64,000 nt of DNA from Lactuca virosa (taxonomy: Eukaryota; Streptophyta; Magnoliopsida; Asterales; Asteraceae): NCBI GenBank assembly GCA_928212115.1, contig CAKMRJ010003334.1, forward strand, positions 39,162,481-39,226,480, read 5' to 3'. Under the pieces are notes generated by a model, which was not told the origin of the DNA, searched no databases, and worked only from the letters and a program-made list of their open reading frames with translations. A program made the position numbers and the translations under genes. Positions within the stretch are counted from its first letter, which is position 1; every line of letters starts with the position of its first letter. Of the stretch, positions 59,048-64,000 are shown one piece after another.

Positions 59048-61345
59048 TGTGACATCCCCTAATTTCTCGGCCAGAAAAGACCGATTTAATTTATGCTTTT
59101 TAAAATAAAATCAGAGAAATCTTTTCAAAAGATGTTGCGAAATTGGTCCCCAAACAACATATGATAAAAGTTTATCAAAACCCTTCATTAAGAAGGTATA
59201 TATTTTCCATATATATCAAAACCTCGGGATGTCATGTTCCGATACAGATCAAAAGCATAAACAAGACATTATAAGCCTTACTACAGTTATTTACAACTAC
59301 TGGCCTATAATCCAAAAATCTCACGTCATCCTCCGACTATGCTCGGGGTCCACTACCTGTAATCATAAAAAAACTGAGTGGGTCAGGCTTGGGAGCCTGG
59401 TGAGCATATAGGGTTTTCAACCCACAGTAATAATAAACTTATTAAGTTCACCAATCAACAATAACCCTGATTACCCATTCCCGTTATCCTCTCTTTACGT
59501 CCCTAAACACTTTTCACAAGGGACCTAGCCTAAAGAATATTATCGGGATGGACACTACTGCTAAGGGGTTTCCTCAGCCATACATGTCCTAAAGGCAACC
59601 ATGAGGGGGATGGTGTACAACGAATAAACACCCAAGTTCATTAACACCTACAGGTTGCGGAGCTGCTAATGTTTCCCACTGGACTGTCTAGAAAGTCCGT
59701 GGTCGTCATCCAAACTCCGCTAGATGAATGAATCACAAATCACAACGAGGCCTCTCATCACTTTTATTTTATCACACATCACTATCTACCCATGTTCTAT
59801 CCAACATATTTGTAGATAAAAATACATATACAGTTTAAAACTTGTTAAAACATCAACTCAACAGTCACCTCAAATAAACAATTAATATATTTACACATAG
59901 CACGTATTATAAGTTAAATACTTCATATCTATGTGTAAAATAAAAGTGACTATACACTCACATGTTTTGATGAAAATAGGGCAGCAATTCGTTTCCTAAA
60001 ACGTTCGTTTCTAATAAAACCGGGAGTTTTATTCAGAAACCAGGCTCTGCAAAGTTCGGGCTTCGAAACCGAAAAGATAAATTTTTCGGGCTTCACGGGC
60101 TCTTCGTGGCGTATTCCGGGGCTTATAATCGATACCGGGGCTTTGGGGGATTCTAAGATGAAGAAAATATGAAGAAAGGGGCTAAATATGGCAAAATTCC
60201 AAAACTACCCGAGAAGGCTCGCAAGCCCTCTATTTATAGGGGAGTCCGAAGTCGGTTAGAAGGGAGGAGTCATCAGGCGAGGGTGCGTGGCAGCTGCTAG
60301 GCGAGGATGCGCAGGTGGCTCGCACATGGGTTGCGCGTGCGAGGGGCTCGCTATCGCCTCCTGATTGGACCGCGGTCTAGTCCGAGGCTTCGGACGTGGC
60401 TCCTCCTGCGAGACTCGGACACGAGGAATAGGACACGCTTCGGACTCCTAGTGGACCCCTTTAGATGACCCGGCAGCCTCGATGACTCAGCAGCTCGGAC
60501 ACGTGGCACTCTTTCAGCGAAGGTGACGTGGCAAAAACGTGACTATGCGAATTTTCTCGATTTTCGCGCAAAAACTTCTAAAATCCATAACTTTCGCATA
60601 CGAGCTCCGTTTTTGACGTTCTTTATATGCACGCGTAGGTAAAATTACGCTCTACAACTTTCGTTTAGACTTTGTCGGCTAATTTTGACTTTAATTTTTA
60701 AATTATTATTTTTAACAGACCGGGACAGGAAATCCGTTAAAAATTCATAACTTCTTCATCCGACGTCCGTTTTCGTCAGACTTTTTACCGTTGTGCTACT
60801 AATGATGAGACCTTCGATTCTCGTTTAGGTCGGGTCGGCTAAAAATCACTCGATCTAAAATTCGAGTTTTTAGCTGTCTACTGCTAAGCTGAAACTTCGA
60901 ATAATCATAACTTCCTCATACGAAGTCAGATTTGGGCGTTCTTTTGATACTTACTCTCGGTTTAACGAACTCTACAAGTTTCGTTTAGATCACTAAGGCC
61001 AAAAAGTAGTTTATCGAAAACTCACTTTTTACGACATTCGGCCCCGTGCCGGTTTGTCGCGAAAATTCGACAGGTCATAAGTTCTTCGTTATAACTCGGA
61101 TTTCGGCATTCTTTATATATCCGTAATCCTTGTCACACCCACTACAAGTTTCTTAATAAATATCGGCTTTATCTAAAATTTAATTTTTGACGCTCATTTT
61201 TATTCTTAATTAATTAAGCCCTAATAATTAAGCATAAAACACATAATTCACATAATTCCTTTTCATTTCTTCAAAATGAGTTACAAAGGTTAACTTAGAC
61301 TATAATGTCAATATAAATGCCTAGCCTAGAAACACGGGCATTACA
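59048..61345 (-). mobile_element. 5' LTR of the nested gypsy element (2.3 kb)
   Basis: Plus-strand ends are tgtgacatcccc and gggcattaca; reversed it reads tgtaatgcccg...ggggatgtcaca. Same family as the solo LTR at 47838-50972 (opposite orientation) and the older copy at 1.6-3.6 kb. TATA box ctataaatag (reversed) at 60230-60239. It carries neither the MITE nor the 51-bp array found in the solo LTR. Confidence 0.92.
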
Positions 61346-61440
61346 CAGAACATTTATTCGGGATTAGAAAAGATGAAAACATTAAGCTTTCCAAAAATGT
61401 CATTCTTTAACGTCTTTGGCGAGACGTCCTTCCAGCTTGA
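61346..61440 (-). other. Insertion point of the nested element in Athila-like DNA
   Basis: Right flank cagaa (61346-61350) would be one copy of the 5-bp target duplication. The other copy is missing because the nested element's left part is deleted. The Athila-like integrase C-terminus ends just to the right. Confidence 0.5.
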
Positions 61441-63999
61441 TTCAACACCTCAGGACATCCAAATGGATGATTTCAAGGGCATTTGCATTAAAACCTTCAT
61501 AGAAAGGCTTCAAACGATGCCTATTGACTTTGAAATTTGTCTTGTTTCTTCACTTTGTATTTCCACCGCCCCATGGTCAAAAGTTTTTATCACAACAAAA
61601 GGCCCAATCCACCTTGATCTTAACTTTCCGGGGAATAACTTCAATCGCGAATGGTAAAGCAATACTCTATGTACCGGTTCAAAATGCTTGCGGGTGATGG
61701 ACTTGTCATGGAAAAGTTTCGTTTTCTCCTTATAAATCTTTGAGTTTTCATAAGAGTCGTTTCTCAACTCTTCTAACTCTTGGAGTTGAAGCTTCCTGTG
61801 TCTTCCCGCCTTATCAATATTGAAATTACATTTTTTGACCGCCCAAAATGCACGGTGCTCCATTTCGACGGGAAGATGACACGACTTTCCAAAAACCAAC
61901 CTAAATGGGGACATTCATATCGGAGTCTTGTAAGCGGTCCGATAGGCCCACAAGGCATCATCAAGCCTCAAGCGCCAATCCTTTCTTGTCGGATTCACTG
62001 TTTTCTCAAGAATACTCTTCACCTCATGATTTGAAACTTCCGCTTGACCGTTCGTTTGAGGGTGGTAGGCGGTTGAGACACGATGGGTCACGTTGTAATT
62101 CTTCAATAAAGCCTCCATCATCTTTTTGCAGAAATGTGTCTCTCTATCACTAATCAAATCCCTAGGCACACCAAATCTCACAAAAATATTAGACTTTAAA
62201 ATCTCGATAACCGTTTTGGCATCATCCGATCGTGTGGCTTTGGCTTCAACCCACTTAGAAACATAGTCAACCGCGAGCAAGATATAAACGTTGCCAAATG
62301 AGACGGAAAATGGGCCCATGAAATCAATCCCCCATACGTAAAAAACTTCACAAACAAGGATTAGATTTTGTGGTATTTGGTTCTTTTGTGAAATGTTCCC
62401 CGTCCTTTGGCACCGTTCACAACTTTTGCAAAACAAGTAACAATCGCGTGACATGGTTGGCCAAAATAGTCCACACTCAAGAACCTTTCTCAAAGTTCGG
62501 TTAGGTCCAAAGTGTCCCCCATAAGCAAATTCATAACAAAATTGCAGAATAGATTGATGTTCTTGTTGGGGCACACATCGCCTAATAATTTGATCGGGAC
62601 AATGTTTCCACAAATAAGGTTCATCCCACAAATAATATTTTGCATCACTCTTCAATTTATCTTTTTGAGCACGTGAGAATGTGTCGGGATACCTTTTTGT
62701 GACCAAAAAGTTAACGATATCGGCATACCAAGGAGTAGATTGAGTAAGGGAAAAGTGACGCTCATCCGGAAACTCGTCCCGCAATGGGAAAGGAGTCTCA
62801 TTTGAAGTGATCCGGCTTAGATGGTCGGCAACAAGGTTCTCGCTTCCACTCTTGTCCCGAATCTCCAAATAAAATTCTTGCAATAGTAGGATCCATCGGA
62901 TAAGTCTTGGCTTCACATCTTTCTTTGTCATCAAGTACTTGAGAGCCGCATGATCCGAATACACTATGACTTTGGTACCAAGTAGGTATTGCCTAAACTT
63001 TTCCAAAGCGAACACTATGGCCAATAGCTCCTTCTCCGTGGTAGAGTAGTTGCTTTGAGCATTGTCTAGTGTCCTCGATGCATAATAGATCACATGGGAG
63101 ACTCTTCCATTCTTTTGACCCAAAATGGCGCCTATAGCATAGTTGCTTGCATCACACATGATCTTAAAAGGGAGATCCCAATTTGGTGCTTGCATGATGG
63201 GAGCGGATGTAAGCAACTCTTTGAGCTTGTCGAAAGCTTCTTTGCACGCCTCATTGAACTCGAAGTCAACCTCCTTTTGCAAGAGTTGGCACATTGGTCT
63301 TGTTATCTTTGAAAAGTCCTTAATGAATCTTCAGTAGAAACCTGCATGGCCCAAAAAAGAACGAACTTCCCGAACACAAGTCAGGTAGGGTAAGCTTTGA
63401 ATAACATCAATTTTAGCCTTATCTACCTCAATTCCTTTCTTTGACACAATGTGACCCAAAATAAGACCCTGACTCACCATAAAATGACATTTCTCAAAAT
63501 TTAGAACCAAATTCGTTTCAATGCATCTTTTTAAAATCTTTGTGAGATTGGTCAAACATTCTTGAAAGGAGTTGCCATATACCGTAAAGTCATACATGAA
63601 AACCTCAATTATATTTTCAACATATTCCGAAAAAATACCAACTATACAACGTTGGAAAGTGGCCGGGGCATTACACAATCCAAATGGCATTCTCCGGTAT
63701 GCAGAAGTGTCAAATGGACATGTAAAGGTTGTCTTTTCTTGGTCTTCCTGTGCCACCAGGATTTGGTGAAAACCGGAATACTCGTCTAGACAACAATAAC
63801 GAGATTTCCCGGCCAACCTTTCTAACATTTGGTCAATTAAAGGTAATGGGAAATGATCTTTTCTTGTGCTAGCATTGAGTTTGTGGTAGTCAATACATAC
63901 TCTCCACCCGTTTTGCACACGGGTGGGGACCATCATACCTTTGTTGTTCTCGACCACCGTGATTCCCGTATTCTAGGGCACAACTTGCACCGAGCTCAC
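61441..63999 (-). pseudogene. Athila-like pol: RT, RNase H, integrase, multiple lesions
   Basis: Minus strand, entering from beyond the window. RT: WRVCIDYHKLNAS, RMPFGLCNAPATFQRC, and an active site reading FMYDF where the family has FMDDF, so a catalytic Asp is lost. RNase H: FKIMCDASNYAIGAILGQ, VYSDHAALKYLM. Integrase: zinc finger with Tyr at the first His position (FCYEFAYGGHFG) and CERCQRTG intact; core GIDFMGPF, LISDRETHF, QAEVSNHEVKSIL; C-terminal SRWIGPFVV. In-frame stops at about 63972 (TAG), 63328-63330 (TGA after GHAGFY) and 61912-61914 (TGA after AYKTPI) break one otherwise continuous frame. This is an old, inactive copy into which the other gypsy element inserted. Confidence 0.88.
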
Positions 64000-64000
64000 C

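Noticed and set aside
47838..61345. The two same-family LTRs as the pair of one element
   Set aside because: They are in opposite orientation; the plus-oriented one has its own near-matching 5-bp flanks and no primer-binding site, so it is a separate solo LTR.
1..64000. tRNA, rRNA or bacterial-type defence or biosynthetic cluster
   Set aside because: No cloverleaf, rRNA core sequence or operon-like gene run was recognised by eye; a covariance-model scan would be decisive but could not be run.

Overview
This is a nuclear genomic segment from a dicot plant. It has multi-exon genes with GT-AG introns (a plant class XI myosin with about 36 exons), intronless P-class pentatricopeptide repeat (PPR) genes, AT-rich introns, and dense LTR retrotransposons, MITEs and microsatellites. 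The style of the gypsy LTRs recalls Asteraceae (lettuce-like) genomes. That placement is inference; nothing in the window proves it.

Layout. 1-5.8 kb: decayed Ty3/gypsy LTR and gag remnants. 5.8-9.8 kb: a full-length PIF/Harbinger DNA transposon with TAA target duplications, a Myb/SANT-like ORF and a DDE transposase, each carrying one lesion. 11.4-19.8 kb: a myosin XI gene (+). 20.1-22.2 kb: a CCR4-type deadenylase gene (-), tail to tail with the myosin. 22.3-26 kb: AT-rich intergenic DNA with MITE-like sequence. 26.1-29.5 kb: two PPR genes, tail to tail, 93 bp apart. 32.2-34.3 kb: an intact 10-exon gene (-) for a PTAR1-type prenyltransferase alpha subunit. 33.8-39.7 kb: a 1.4-kb inverted duplication of the 5' half of that gene. 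Its distal arm carries a hAT-like insertion and ends in a fusion to a copy of sequence from 31.7 kb. 40.17-44.95 kb: a long-TIR, hairpin-forming, Mutator-like element split by a solo LTR. 45.5-64 kb: nested retrotransposons. An Athila-like gypsy element (-) is interrupted by a chromovirus-like gypsy element (-) that has lost its 3' end, and by a solo LTR (+) that itself carries a Stowaway-like MITE.

The host genes do not form an operon or pathway. They are ordinary housekeeping genes: actin-based transport, mRNA deadenylation, organelle RNA processing and protein prenylation. I see no prokaryote-type or defence-type system. The most unusual structures are the head-to-head duplication and chimera at PTAR1, the hairpin Mutator-like element with a nested solo LTR, and four coding frameshifts that all fall in homopolymer runs. 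The last point raises the question of assembly error versus real pseudogenisation.
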